From JBASEY01 sp049652745 (lineage in GTDB: Bacteria > CSSED10-310): a DNA stretch of 64,000 nucleotides. Within the stretch, counting starts at the first letter, position 1, and every line of letters starts with the position of its first letter. The translations under genes and the position numbers were made by a program. The stretch covers positions 124,001-188,000 of the forward strand of contig JBASEY010000026.1 of NCBI GenBank assembly GCA_049652745.1, written 5' to 3'. Positions 54,624 through 62,408 of this stretch are shown here, one piece after another. Under the pieces are notes generated by a model. The model ran no database searches. It saw only the letters and a list, made by a program, of their open reading frames with translations, and had not been told where the DNA came from.

Positions 54624-54666
54624 GTCCCCTATACTATAAGCTCTTTAGGTTACCTGGAGATAGAGA

Positions 54667-55011
54667 ATGTTAACCAAGTGGATGAAAAAAACAGGCGTTG
54701 TGGTTTTAATTATGGCTTTTGGGCTCGGGCTGGGCATGGTTCTGGCTGAAATAGCCGAAATGACGAAAGATGAGATTATCATTTCCACTCCTGAAAAGAA
54801 AAGTGATGGTGTTGCAACCTTCGTGAAATTCGCTCACAAAAATCATGTCGATCAATATGGAGCGAAATGTGAGACATGTCATCCGGCGATCGATCCGGTT
54901 ATCAATTCGCCGAAAAACAACCAGGTCGATGTGCATGCGACCTGTCGGCAGTGTCATGCCAAGAACAAACCCGGCAAAACCTTTGCCTGTGATCGATGCC
55001 ATATAAAATAG
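54667..55011 (+). CDS. Three-haem c-type cytochrome (class III/c7-like)
   Basis: This 114-residue protein has an N-terminal hydrophobic signal (VVVLIMAFGLGLGMVLA) and three CxxCH haem-binding motifs: CETCH, CRQCH and CDRCH. The FAHKNHV motif supplies candidate sixth-ligand His residues, as in cytochrome c3/c7 families. It would carry electrons in the periplasm. It follows resB-ccsA. A CTGGAGA Shine-Dalgarno precedes the ATG. The redox partner is not in the window, though an Fe-S protein gene is close by. Confidence 0.9.
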   Translation: MLTKWMKKTGVVVLIMAFGLGLGMVLAEIAEMTKDEIIISTPEKKSDGVATFVKFAHKNHVDQYGAKCETCHPAIDPVINSPKNNQVDVHATCRQCHAKNKPGKTFACDRCHIK

Positions 55012-55129
55012 AATGTGAACGGATAAACAACGCGGCCATTTACTGTTATAGAAATGGTGATGCCTGGTCTTGTCAGCCGTTGAACGAAGACCGGGCTAAA
55101 CGAAGGAGATTTTTCCTCAGGGTTGAAAA

Positions 55130-55918
55130 ATGAAGGATATTGATTGCGAAGAATTGTATGAAAATGCGGATTGGTATGACCAATTGACCCATGATTATTC
55201 AATAGATTTACCGATGTACCACAGGCTGGCGGAAGAATGCGGCGGCCCGATACTGGAGCTCGCTTGCGGCACGGGCCGGATTGCGGCTTCTCTGGCTGCT
55301 CACGGCCATGCGGTAACAGGGCTGGATATCAGCAAGGCCATGTTGGAAAAAGCCGGAATGAAGGCCGCTCAAGCATCCGTCGACGTCGAATGGATTCATG
55401 CCGACATACGGTCATTTGACGTGAAGCGAGTGTTCAGCCTGATTATTCTGCCGTTCAATTCGATTTGCCACATACATGACAGGGAGGGCATCGAAGGGAT
55501 GTTTCGCTCTGTCTTGAAACATATGAATACCGCCAGTCGTTTCGTTGTGGCGATGTTTGTGCCAAGTTTCGATATTCTGTCCCGGGAACAATCGGAAAGG
55601 TTTCCGGTAGGCAAGGTAAATCATTTTAAAGCGGGTGAAGGTATGGTCTATGAGACAAATGTGTATGATCCGGCCTCACAGATCAACCATATCAAATGGT
55701 TTTATAATCTTCCCGGCCTGCCGAACGAGATTGTCATTCAGAACAACATGCGGATGTATTTTCCCCAAGAATTTCAAGCATTGGCGCATTATAATGGTTT
55801 TAGTGTGGAAACGATCTGGGGCGATTATGATTTTTCGCCGTTTACGAATAAGTCCGAGCAGCAGATTTATGTTTTGCGAGCAGCCTCGGATGCTGATGGA
55901 TCACCAGGAACAAAATAA
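55130..55918 (+). CDS. Class I SAM-dependent methyltransferase
   Basis: This 262-residue Rossmann-fold methyltransferase has motif I ILELACGTGRIAASLAAHG (about 42-60), the acidic VTGLDISKAML (about 63-73) and a post-motif HADIRSFDV. The substrate region is C-terminal and not diagnostic. It lies about 120 bases after the cytochrome gene and is convergent with the ferredoxin-like gene, so context gives no substrate. Confidence 0.9.
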   Translation: MKDIDCEELYENADWYDQLTHDYSIDLPMYHRLAEECGGPILELACGTGRIAASLAAHGHAVTGLDISKAMLEKAGMKAAQASVDVEWIHADIRSFDVKRVFSLIILPFNSICHIHDREGIEGMFRSVLKHMNTASRFVVAMFVPSFDILSREQSERFPVGKVNHFKAGEGMVYETNVYDPASQINHIKWFYNLPGLPNEIVIQNNMRMYFPQEFQALAHYNGFSVETIWGDYDFSPFTNKSEQQIYVLRAASDADGSPGTK

Positions 55919-56000
55919 TGCCGTTTGGTGATGAGAAGCGTGTGTAGATTTGTATTTCGCTTCCCTTTGTAGCTCTAATCCTATTTTCAGCTGATACCGC

Positions 56001-56834
56001 CTATAACTCCCCCCGAATCGTCCCATCCGTATTGACGATAATTTGCTGAAAAGCGAGATCTTCTCGTCCGGCGATCGTCATCGCCTGCTCGATCATCCGT
56101 GTCAAGCCGCCACAGCAGGGCACCGACATGCGCACAACGATGACTTTGGGAATGGTGGGGTTTGAGAGAATCGCCGCGAGTTTGTCGACGTAAGGCTCGG
56201 TTCGATCCAACTTCGGACAGGCGACGACAACGGAGCGGCCGCGTAGAAAGCGCCAGTGTATATCGGCGGATGCGACAGGGCCGCAAGTGCTGAGAACGAC
56301 GAGTTCCTTGTGATTGAAAAAATCAGCGCCAGGGTTGACCAAATGCAGTTGAACCGGCCATTGTGCCAGGTCGGACGGGATGACTTGGCCGGGCAATCCT
56401 GCGCCGTCTATCTTTGCGGGTTGAGGAGGCGAAGCCGGCGCTGTTTTCGTGAAATGTCTCAAACCCGGACAGCCGCCTTCCGGAACCTTGGGTTGTTTTG
56501 AAGTTGACGTAAGATCCGGATCATGTTGGGAATCGATCAGGCCGTGTTCACGAGCCGCCTGCATGAACCGTTCGACACCTTCCTCACCTTGAGAAGCCGT
56601 AACATGTTTGAGCGTCGCATGGAAGTCGAATGCCGGCGCCTCTTTCTCTTCAATAGTCAACGCTCCAGTCGGGCATTCTCCCAGACAGTCGCCTAGTCCG
56701 TCACAATAATCTTCTTTGACCAGTTTCGCTTTGCCATCGATGATTTGCAGCGCACCTTCCGAGCAGGCAAGGACGCACAAACCACAGCCATTGCAGAGTT
56801 CTTCGTTTATATGAATGATTTTCCGTTTCGCCAT
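56001..56834 (-). CDS. Ferredoxin-like protein with additional C-terminal domain
   Basis: This 277-residue protein begins with two [4Fe-4S] sites (CNGCGLCVLACSEGAL, and CDGLGDCLGECPTGAL, about 14-60). It is followed by a linker and a C-terminal domain of about 150 residues with conserved Cys residues (GGCPGL, VLSTCGP, VACPKLD, VPCCGG). That domain recurs in redox proteins of anaerobes but I do not know its function. It may couple Fe-S electron transfer to a Cys-rich active site. It stands alone and is convergent with the methyltransferase. An AGGAGAG Shine-Dalgarno precedes the ATG at 56834. Confidence 0.8.
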   Translation of the reverse strand: MAKRKIIHINEELCNGCGLCVLACSEGALQIIDGKAKLVKEDYCDGLGDCLGECPTGALTIEEKEAPAFDFHATLKHVTASQGEEGVERFMQAAREHGLIDSQHDPDLTSTSKQPKVPEGGCPGLRHFTKTAPASPPQPAKIDGAGLPGQVIPSDLAQWPVQLHLVNPGADFFNHKELVVLSTCGPVASADIHWRFLRGRSVVVACPKLDRTEPYVDKLAAILSNPTIPKVIVVRMSVPCCGGLTRMIEQAMTIAGREDLAFQQIIVNTDGTIRGEL

Positions 56835-57257
56835 TTCTTGCTCTCCTTTCGAAAATGACTTCGCGATTGTAGCATATCATTCTTGAAAAACACTCAAATC
56901 AAACAGCAAATACTCATTATTTACTGCAAATTTTTTTTAAAACGATCGTCTTGAATATGGAAAGACTGAGTTCGATCTCAGATATCAATCAAATTAGCTA
57001 AAAATGAAAGCGTCGATGAAAGGTTGAACAGCGTGGATAAAATTAGTCTTTATTTGTTTTTGGCGAGTGGAAAACCTGATAGATCACTCTTTTTGATACC
57101 GCCATTGCGGAGCAGCAGATATGGCGGAAGGGTCACAAACCAAAAAGATCATTATGTTGTTTACAAAAGCTAGTGAAGCACTATATATTACGGCTGGTGA
57201 TAAATGGCACTCGAAAAATGTATGGTTTGGAAACAAGGACAATACTTGGAGGGATTT
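56835..57257. other. Divergent intergenic region
   Basis: The 423 bases between the ferredoxin-like gene and the secreted lipoprotein gene hold no supported gene. A rightward promoter is at 57160-57189. An A/T-rich run lies at about 56890-56945. I see no strong terminator or long inverted repeat. Confidence 0.55.
57160..57189 (+). promoter_or_regulatory. Sigma-70-type promoter for the 57.3-59.6 kb secreted-protein operon
   Basis: TTTACA (57160-57165) and TATATT (57184-57189) are 18 bases apart, each matching consensus at five of six positions. Transcription would start near 57196, about 60 bases before the ATG at 57258. Confidence 0.5.
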
Positions 57258-57884
57258 ATGAAGAGAGCTGGATTTTTGGGGTTTTGTATTTTGCTGGTTG
57301 CATTGCTTTCAAGTGTTTTTTTTATTGGGTGTGAAAAAGCTGACGACCCGCTGAACCCGGACGATAGGACGCCGACTCCCGGCAATACGCCCACACCTTT
57401 CCAAAGCCCGACCCCGGAACCGACCCCGGGAAGTTCGATGTGGGGTTACATAAACGGCTCGGCATTGGTGGAAGTCAGTGGATTGGAATATAATCCGTAT
57501 AATGAAAAGGAGTCGATATTTCATCTGTATCATCCTACCACCCAAGCTTGGCTGAATGTTCGCCACAGATCAGGCGGAAAATTTCAAATCAAGGGCGCTC
57601 TTGACAGTTGGTATGGATGCAGCGATGATGTGCATTATGAATATATTCAGCCGGGTGGAAACGGGGTTTGGCGGATTGAATGGGAACAACACGGAGATAC
57701 AACTCAAGTTGTTGTCACATCACCGCAAGGAGGTTCCGAAACAGTGCATTTAAGAGGAGGCGCCGCAGCATGGCGTGAAATCCGGCATGGCTCAGGGGAT
57801 GCTCGACTGCCCATGGCCTCCCCGGCTTCGATAAGAGTCATCAGCATGACCGGCACGATCGGTGAAGCGGTTCATTGCCGGTAA
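57258..57884 (+). CDS. Lipoprotein with short Pro-Thr linker and unrecognised C-terminal domain
   Basis: ATG 57258 has a GGAGGGATTT ribosome-binding site and starts a lipoprotein signal (LVALLSSVFFIGC-E). A linker of about 35 residues (PTPGNTPTP, SPTPEPTPGS) leads to a domain of about 145 residues. Its motifs are MWGYINGSALVEVSGLEY, ESIFHLYHP, WLNVRHRSGGKF, GNGVWRIEW and AAWREIRHGSGDAR. The same domain ends the next gene, at roughly 55-60 percent identity by eye. It looks beta-rich with several conserved Trp/Tyr and two Cys. I do not recognise it. The two proteins are probably paralogous surface modules in one operon. Confidence 0.75.
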   Translation: MKRAGFLGFCILLVALLSSVFFIGCEKADDPLNPDDRTPTPGNTPTPFQSPTPEPTPGSSMWGYINGSALVEVSGLEYNPYNEKESIFHLYHPTTQAWLNVRHRSGGKFQIKGALDSWYGCSDDVHYEYIQPGGNGVWRIEWEQHGDTTQVVVTSPQGGSETVHLRGGAAAWREIRHGSGDARLPMASPASIRVISMTGTIGEAVHCR

Positions 57885-57908
57885 ATATAAATTATCAGAG
57901 GAGGAGTA

Positions 57909-59567
57909 ATGACAATGATTAAAAAATTTGCCGTGTTCACAATCACATTTATGTTGCTTACAGTTTTGAGCGTGAGCAGTGTTGCCCTCGGTAAATCAGG
58001 AGGACAGGAAGCTCTCAATGGTCAACGGTTCACGATACCGTTCAACGGAGATCGAATCTGGGTGCATTCGGATTATGTGGGTTGTACGGGTGATGTGATC
58101 GATGTGTTGATCGAGTTGGCCAATCCCGGGACGCCGATTGACGCATTCACGATGAACATGCTCTTTGATACGACCATGTTGGAATATCATGGATGTGTTG
58201 CAGGTGATCTTGATCCAGGATGGACAATGTTTGGTTGCAATGAACCGACACCTGGAAACATGGTTATAGCCGGTTTTTCATTGCCTCCAAAAGAAATACC
58301 CGTTGGCAGTGAAGGTGTTCTGGCTGTTTTGAGCTTTGTTGTCACTTGTGATGCATGTGATGAAGGCGACAGCAGTGAACTGAAACCGATCAATTTTCTA
58401 GACGATATTGAAGAGTTTACTCCAGGAACAGGGGCTTTCACCTATGTTTGTGAAAGCACACCGACTCCTGAACCCACTGACACGCCGATTCCGGAACCAA
58501 CTGATACACCGGTTCCCGAACCGACAGACACCCCTGTTCCCGAGCCGACAGACACCCCTGTTCCTGAGCCCACTGACACGCCGATTCCGGAACCGACGGA
58601 TACTCCAATTCCACCGACGAATACGGCTGTTCCACCGACACATACACCTATCCCACCGACAAATACACCTGTTCCGCCGACGAATACGGCTGTTCCACCG
58701 ACACATACGCCGACATCTCCACCACCGACTCACACACCGACACCGCCGGAATGTGAATGGTTGGGAACGAAGCTTGAAATTTCCCAAAACAAACCGTTTC
58801 AAACCGGCGACACGTTCTGGCTTAAGTGCGAAGTTTGCTCGGATACCCATAGACCCAGTGTCCCCACTGCGATTTTACTGGGTTTCGCAGGTGAATTCTG
58901 GTTCTGGCCGTCATGGAGCCAAACATTTGATTGGGTGACAGTTGACTATGAACCTGGATTGACATCTTTCTATGTTTTCGAGCCGTTTGCCTGGCCTAAG
59001 GTGATTGGCTCAGCGACGGATATCGCTTTCTTCAGCGCCTTACTGACGCCAGAAATGAATGCTATTGTCGGTGATATCGGTTATGTCACGATGGGATTTG
59101 AAGGGGAGTACACTGAAATGTGGGGCTATGTCAACGGCCGCGCAAGAGTTGAAGTCTCGGGTTTGAGCTATGACCCTGACGAGGAGAAAGAATCCATTTT
59201 TCATTTGCACCATCCGATGACGGGAGCCTGGTTGAATATTCGACATCGATCGGGTAACAAATTTCAGGCAAAAGGAGCGCTCAATTGGGATTACGGCTGT
59301 CACGATGAAGTCAACTATTGGGATATGCAAAGCGCCGGCAATGGTGTTTGGGTTCTGGACTGGAATCAACAGGGCAATACCACTGAAGTCAAAATCACAT
59401 CACCGACAAACGGCGTGTCCGTGCTTCATTTTGTGGGCGGCACGGCTGCCTGGCGGGAAGTGCGGCCGGGCTCCGGGGATGCCCGTATACCTTTGCATTC
59501 GCCTGCTACCATCAAAGTGTTGGAAATAGGTGGAACGATCGGTGACGCCGTCGAGTGTTGGGACTAG
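57909..59567 (+). CDS. Secreted cohesin-like protein with Pro-Thr stalk and the shared C-terminal domain
   Basis: This 552-residue protein has a Sec signal (FTITFMLLTVLSVSSVALG) and a cohesin-like beta-sandwich (about 45-175: GDVIDVLIELANPGTPIDAF, MLFDTTMLEYHG). A stalk of about 95 residues follows (repeated PVPEPTDT, later PPTNT/PPTHT), then a beta-rich middle domain (about 280-395). The C-terminal domain (about 398-550) is shared with the preceding lipoprotein: MWGYVNGRARVEVSGL, FHLHHPMTGAWLNIRHRSGNKF, AAWREVRPGSGDAR. It starts at ATG 57909 behind GAGGAGGAG. There is no C-terminal membrane anchor, so it may be released or held by another protein. No dockerin partner is in the window. Confidence 0.78.
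   Translation: MTMIKKFAVFTITFMLLTVLSVSSVALGKSGGQEALNGQRFTIPFNGDRIWVHSDYVGCTGDVIDVLIELANPGTPIDAFTMNMLFDTTMLEYHGCVAGDLDPGWTMFGCNEPTPGNMVIAGFSLPPKEIPVGSEGVLAVLSFVVTCDACDEGDSSELKPINFLDDIEEFTPGTGAFTYVCESTPTPEPTDTPIPEPTDTPVPEPTDTPVPEPTDTPVPEPTDTPIPEPTDTPIPPTNTAVPPTHTPIPPTNTPVPPTNTAVPPTHTPTSPPPTHTPTPPECEWLGTKLEISQNKPFQTGDTFWLKCEVCSDTHRPSVPTAILLGFAGEFWFWPSWSQTFDWVTVDYEPGLTSFYVFEPFAWPKVIGSATDIAFFSALLTPEMNAIVGDIGYVTMGFEGEYTEMWGYVNGRARVEVSGLSYDPDEEKESIFHLHHPMTGAWLNIRHRSGNKFQAKGALNWDYGCHDEVNYWDMQSAGNGVWVLDWNQQGNTTEVKITSPTNGVSVLHFVGGTAAWREVRPGSGDARIPLHSPATIKVLEIGGTIGDAVECWD
58459..58752 (+). repeat. Period-24 PEPTDTPV-coding tandem repeat and Pro-Thr stalk
   Basis: Five to six 24-bp units encode PEPTDTPI/V, followed by shorter PPTNT and PPTHT units. 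They form the extended stalk between the cohesin-like domain and the middle domain. Unit copies differ at synonymous sites. Confidence 0.85.
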
Positions 59568-59584
59568 TTGACAGCGGCGTGGTG

Positions 59585-60781
59585 CTATTGAGAACGCTGT
59601 TTTTTCTCCAGCGCTTTTTCTAGACGCAATTTCAGACTACCGAAACCGGAAGTATCCTGGTTTCGGTAGTCTTTTGGTATGTCAGGTTCCTGTTGGGTCA
59701 TACTGAGCGAGAGTCGGTGTTTTTCCGTATCGATTTCTATGACTTTTACCTGAATGACGGCGCCGATTTTCAGTATGTCGGACGGATGATTGATTTTGCG
59801 ATCCGTTTCCATTTCCGAAATATGTAAAAGACCTTCAAGACCAGGTTTCAGGCGTATAAACGCTCCGAATTTTTCATATCGAACGACTTGGCCTGAATAG
59901 ATGCCGTTTTCAACAATGTCGGTTCCGACATATTGTTCCCAGGGTGAAAGGATTGCGTCCTTCATACTTAATGATATCTGTTTGGTTTCAGAGTTTATTT
60001 CCAGCACTTTCGCTTTGATTTCTTGGTTTTCGGAAATAATTTCAGAAGGGTGATGGACGCGTTCCCAGGAGATATGGGAAATGGGGACGAGGCCGTCGAT
60101 GCCGCCGATATCGACAAAAACGCCGAAATCCGTGATTCGTTTTACATATCCGGTGACCGTATCCCCGACAGACAGATTTCGCAAAATTTCACGAGCACGT
60201 TTCTGGCGTTCGTCTTCCAGGTATTTTGTTCGAGAGACAACGATATTTTTTCCATGATTATCCATTTGGAGAATGTGAAAATGGTAGGTTGCACCGACAT
60301 AAAAATCTGGATTATCGACGTGTTCCAGATCGATTTGCGAAATTGGACAGAAAGCGTTTATATTGCCCAAACTGATATCGAACCCGCCTTTGTTGGCTTT
60401 CTCGACACGCCCTTCTACCGGTATTTTGCTCCTGAACGCTTCTTGGATCATTTCCAGAGACTGATCTTTTTTTCTCATTCGATATGACAGACGAATCTCA
60501 TCATCGGAATATACGACGGTTGCCGTAATGATGTCGCCGAGTTTGATGTTGAGCCGACCGTTTTCATCGATAAATTCTTCAATTGGAATAATGCCCTCAC
60601 TTTTCGCGTTGACGTCGATAAAGACAGTCGTTTCGGATATGGCAACGATTTTTCCGCTGATTTTATCGCCCGGCCTCACCGTGTTGACCAGGGTTGAATC
60701 GGAGATGGCTTGGTTGAATTCTTCCATCGACATCCCAAAGGAGTCGTCCCATTCAATTGGTTGTTTTGTTTTTTTATTCAT
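59585..60781 (-). CDS. rpsA: S1-domain RNA-binding protein (ribosomal protein S1-like)
   Basis: This 398-residue protein has four S1 RNA-binding domains (about 35-105, 120-192, 207-277 and 290-362), including the strong GDTVTGYVKRITDFGVFVDIG and GIYSGQVVRYEKFGAFIRL modules in order. Four domains is the low-GC/short type of ribosomal protein S1, which helps mRNA bind the 30S subunit; a different S1-like regulator is possible. ATG 60781 is preferred because AGAGGAT precedes it; an ATG at 60817 lacks this. It has its own promoter and an attenuator-like leader upstream. Confidence 0.85.
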   Translation of the reverse strand: MNKKTKQPIEWDDSFGMSMEEFNQAISDSTLVNTVRPGDKISGKIVAISETTVFIDVNAKSEGIIPIEEFIDENGRLNIKLGDIITATVVYSDDEIRLSYRMRKKDQSLEMIQEAFRSKIPVEGRVEKANKGGFDISLGNINAFCPISQIDLEHVDNPDFYVGATYHFHILQMDNHGKNIVVSRTKYLEDERQKRAREILRNLSVGDTVTGYVKRITDFGVFVDIGGIDGLVPISHISWERVHHPSEIISENQEIKAKVLEINSETKQISLSMKDAILSPWEQYVGTDIVENGIYSGQVVRYEKFGAFIRLKPGLEGLLHISEMETDRKINHPSDILKIGAVIQVKVIEIDTEKHRLSLSMTQQEPDIPKDYRNQDTSGFGSLKLRLEKALEKKQRSQ

Positions 60782-60852
60782 GTTTATCCTCTGGCAGAGA
60801 AGGTTAAATCGCCTCATTTGAAAGGGCAGTCGACGATAAAATACAAGACGAT

Positions 60853-60944
60853 GAAAAAAAGAGCGAATCGAAAATAACAGTATGGGGCGTTGGGGAGGGG
60901 CGAAGCAATGAGCAATTCTTCGCTGTTATTATTTTCGATTCGCT
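60853..60944 (-). promoter_or_regulatory. Attenuator-like stem-loop in the S1 gene leader
   Basis: A left arm (60862-60880, 19 bases) and a right arm (60923-60944, 22 bases) pair over about 19 positions with a three-base bulge. A shorter inner hairpin (GCGAAG with CTTCGC) lies in the loop. In minus-strand transcription the stem is followed by a run of seven T (60859-60853 region). It lies between the S1 promoter (60965-60993) and the S1 start, so every S1 transcript would have to cross it. This fits termination/antitermination control, perhaps autoregulation by S1. Confidence 0.55.
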
Positions 60945-60964
60945 GGGGCAAGCTTTATAAAGCA

Positions 60965-60993
60965 ACTATAAAATGGTAATTGAAAAAAGTCAA
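60965..60993 (-). promoter_or_regulatory. Sigma-70-type promoter for the S1 gene
   Basis: On the minus strand TTGACT (60993-60988) and TATAGT (60970-60965) are separated by exactly 17 bases. Transcription would start near 60958, giving a leader of about 175 bases. It is divergent from the ferredoxin promoter, with only about 20 bases between the -35 elements. Confidence 0.65.
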
Positions 60994-61015
60994 GGGTCTT
61001 ATAAAAATTTTTTCC

Positions 61016-61046
61016 TTGACAAAAGGTTTTCTGAATATCATATATG
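61016..61046 (+). promoter_or_regulatory. Promoter for the ferredoxin gene
   Basis: A perfect TTGACA (61016-61021) is followed after 17-19 bases by CATATATG, which supplies a weak -10 (CATATA or TATATG). It sits about 65 bases before the ferredoxin ATG. Confidence 0.55.
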
Positions 61047-61085
61047 AAACGTGTTTTGAACCTAAACGTGTAAAGGAGATTTCAA

Positions 61086-61256
61086 ATGGCTTACATTATT
61101 ACCAGTGAATGCATTTGTTGTGGTGCATGTGAAAGCGAATGTCCGGTTGAAGCGATTTCCATGGGTGAAGAGATTTACGTGATTGATCCTGACAAATGTA
61201 TCGATTGCGGCGCTTGTGCTGATGTGTGCCCAGTGGATGCACCGCAGCCGGAATAA
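61086..61256 (+). CDS. Small 2[4Fe-4S] ferredoxin
   Basis: This 56-residue protein is a classic clostridial-type ferredoxin: CICCGACESECPVEAI binds one cluster and CIDCGACADVCPVDA the other. It carries low-potential electrons in the cytoplasm. The Cys following the first cluster Cys (CICCG) is an extra, non-ligand residue. A strong AAAGGAG precedes the ATG, a promoter lies at 61016-61046 and a terminator at 61281-61317, so it is a single-gene unit. Confidence 0.96.
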   Translation: MAYIITSECICCGACESECPVEAISMGEEIYVIDPDKCIDCGACADVCPVDAPQPE

Positions 61257-61280
61257 TTCGAATTTTTTGTTAAATTTGAA

Positions 61281-61317
61281 AAACTGCTCTGAAAAAATGC
61301 TTCAGAGCAGTTTTTTC
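61281..61317 (+). terminator. Intrinsic terminator of the ferredoxin gene
   Basis: A perfect 13-bp stem (61281-61293 with 61301-61313) and a 7-base loop end in a T-rich run, TTTTTTCTTTT. It lies 24 bases after the ferredoxin stop. Confidence 0.92.
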
Positions 61318-61359
61318 TTTTAAAACACCGATTTTTCTGGTAAAAACCTTCTTCTGCGG

Positions 61360-61932
61360 ATGTGGAACGCCGATGTGAGCAATGTAATGATCAACAAAAT
61401 TAAAATATTCTTTCAACTGATTGGTTATTATGTGTTGGCTTTGTATTTCATATCGGGCTATGTTCTAGCTGTCTATAAAATAGAAGGCGAATCGATGAAC
61501 CCTCTGTTGGTCAATGGCGACCGAGTTGTATCGGATCGTCTGGTTTATAAACTGTCTTCTATTGAGCGATACGATGTTGTGGTTATGCATTCGCCGGCGG
61601 AACCACACAAATATTTGATCAAACGGGTTATCGGCTTGCCGGGAGAAACTATCCGAATCGATAACGGATCCGTCACTGTCAATGGAAGGAAAATCGATGA
61701 CGATTTTGTACCCCCCGTACTCCGCTCTTCAGAAACAATCGATGCCGTAACTGTTCCCCAGGGCCATTATTTCGTTGCTGGAGACAACCGCTTGATCAGC
61801 AACGACAGCCGTGTCTGGGCCACCCAAGCAAATCATTATCCTTTTATCGGCGAACGTTATATTTTGGGGAAAATCCGCTGCCGTGTCTGGCCGGTCTCCC
61901 GAATCCGCTGGATTCCAATAAAAAACGAGTAA
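61360..61932 (+). CDS. lepB: Signal peptidase I
   Basis: LepB removes Sec and Tat signal peptides at the outer face of the inner membrane. This 190-residue protein has one N-terminal membrane helix (QLIGYYVLALYFISGYVLA), the catalytic Ser in EGESMNPLL (Ser45), the general-base Lys in KYLIKRVIGLPGE (about 89), and the conserved VPQGHYFVAGDNRLISNDSR. Short, one-helix forms are typical outside proteobacteria. The start is uncertain: ATG 61360 or ATG 61387, neither with a clear Shine-Dalgarno. It fits the window's many exported proteins. Confidence 0.93.
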   Translation: MWNADVSNVMINKIKIFFQLIGYYVLALYFISGYVLAVYKIEGESMNPLLVNGDRVVSDRLVYKLSSIERYDVVVMHSPAEPHKYLIKRVIGLPGETIRIDNGSVTVNGRKIDDDFVPPVLRSSETIDAVTVPQGHYFVAGDNRLISNDSRVWATQANHYPFIGERYILGKIRCRVWPVSRIRWIPIKNE

Positions 61933-61963
61933 ACAATCTATCTGAATAATGTCATTGCTCTTT

Positions 61964-61980
61964 TGGAATGGTTCTTGCAA
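61964..61980 (+). promoter_or_regulatory. Sigma-54 (-24/-12) promoter
   Basis: The sequence TGGAATGGTTCTTGCA has GG (61965-61966), exactly ten bases, then GC (61977-61978). It keeps TGG, A, G and TTGCA of the TGGCACG-N4-TTGCA consensus. Transcription would start near 61990, before the Fis-type HTH gene at 62023. Confidence 0.6.
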
Positions 61981-62022
61981 AACCATGACCCGGGGTTGTT
62001 ACTGACTAGTGAGGGAAAATTA

Positions 62023-62262
62023 ATGAACGTGTTTAGTAAATTCACTGAGCCATTCTCCTTTCGACGAAATACTGCACCTTTGTCGTTCAAAGATGCAAAA
62101 GACGCTTTTGAACGAGACTATATCGATCAGTTGCTTCGTTTTACAAAAGGAAATGTCAAATTGGCTGCAGAAATTGCAGGGCGAGATCGAAAAGGGCTCT
62201 ATGTGCTGATGGAAAAACACAGCATCGATCCCATGATGTACAGACAAAAAATAGTGCAATAA
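62023..62262 (+). CDS. Stand-alone Fis-type helix-turn-helix protein
   Basis: This 79-residue protein is essentially one Fis/HTH_8 DNA-binding domain (PLSFKDAKDAFERDYIDQLL, then GNVKLAAEIAGRDRKGLYVLM). That domain normally ends sigma-54 activators of the NtrC family. There is no receiver or AAA+ domain here, so it cannot activate sigma-54 itself. It may act as a Fis-like bender or a competitor at activator sites. ATG 62023 follows GAGGGA. The open frame reaches back to 61963 through the sigma-54 promoter, which argues against the longer start. Confidence 0.82.
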   Translation: MNVFSKFTEPFSFRRNTAPLSFKDAKDAFERDYIDQLLRFTKGNVKLAAEIAGRDRKGLYVLMEKHSIDPMMYRQKIVQ

Positions 62263-62370
62263 CGTCTTTAAGCCCTGAAATTCTTCACACTGAATAAAAT
62301 CATTTTATCATCATAGGATGAATTCCAACCGTTCAACTCGATAAAACCAGCTTGTCTGATCGTAATAGTC

Positions 62371-62399
62371 GTGACAAGAAAAAATAAAATCGTTAAAAT
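62371..62399 (+). promoter_or_regulatory. Sigma-70-type promoter for the oxidoreductase gene
   Basis: GTGACA (62371-62376) and TAAAAT (62394-62399) are 17 bases apart; each matches consensus at five of six positions. Transcription would start near 62406, just before the hairpin at 62409. Confidence 0.5.
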
Positions 62400-62408
62400 A
62401 ATCTCCTT

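Noticed and set aside
60023..60487. 154-residue plus-strand ORF inside the S1 gene
   Set aside because: It lies antisense to well-conserved S1 domains and has no family features of its own.
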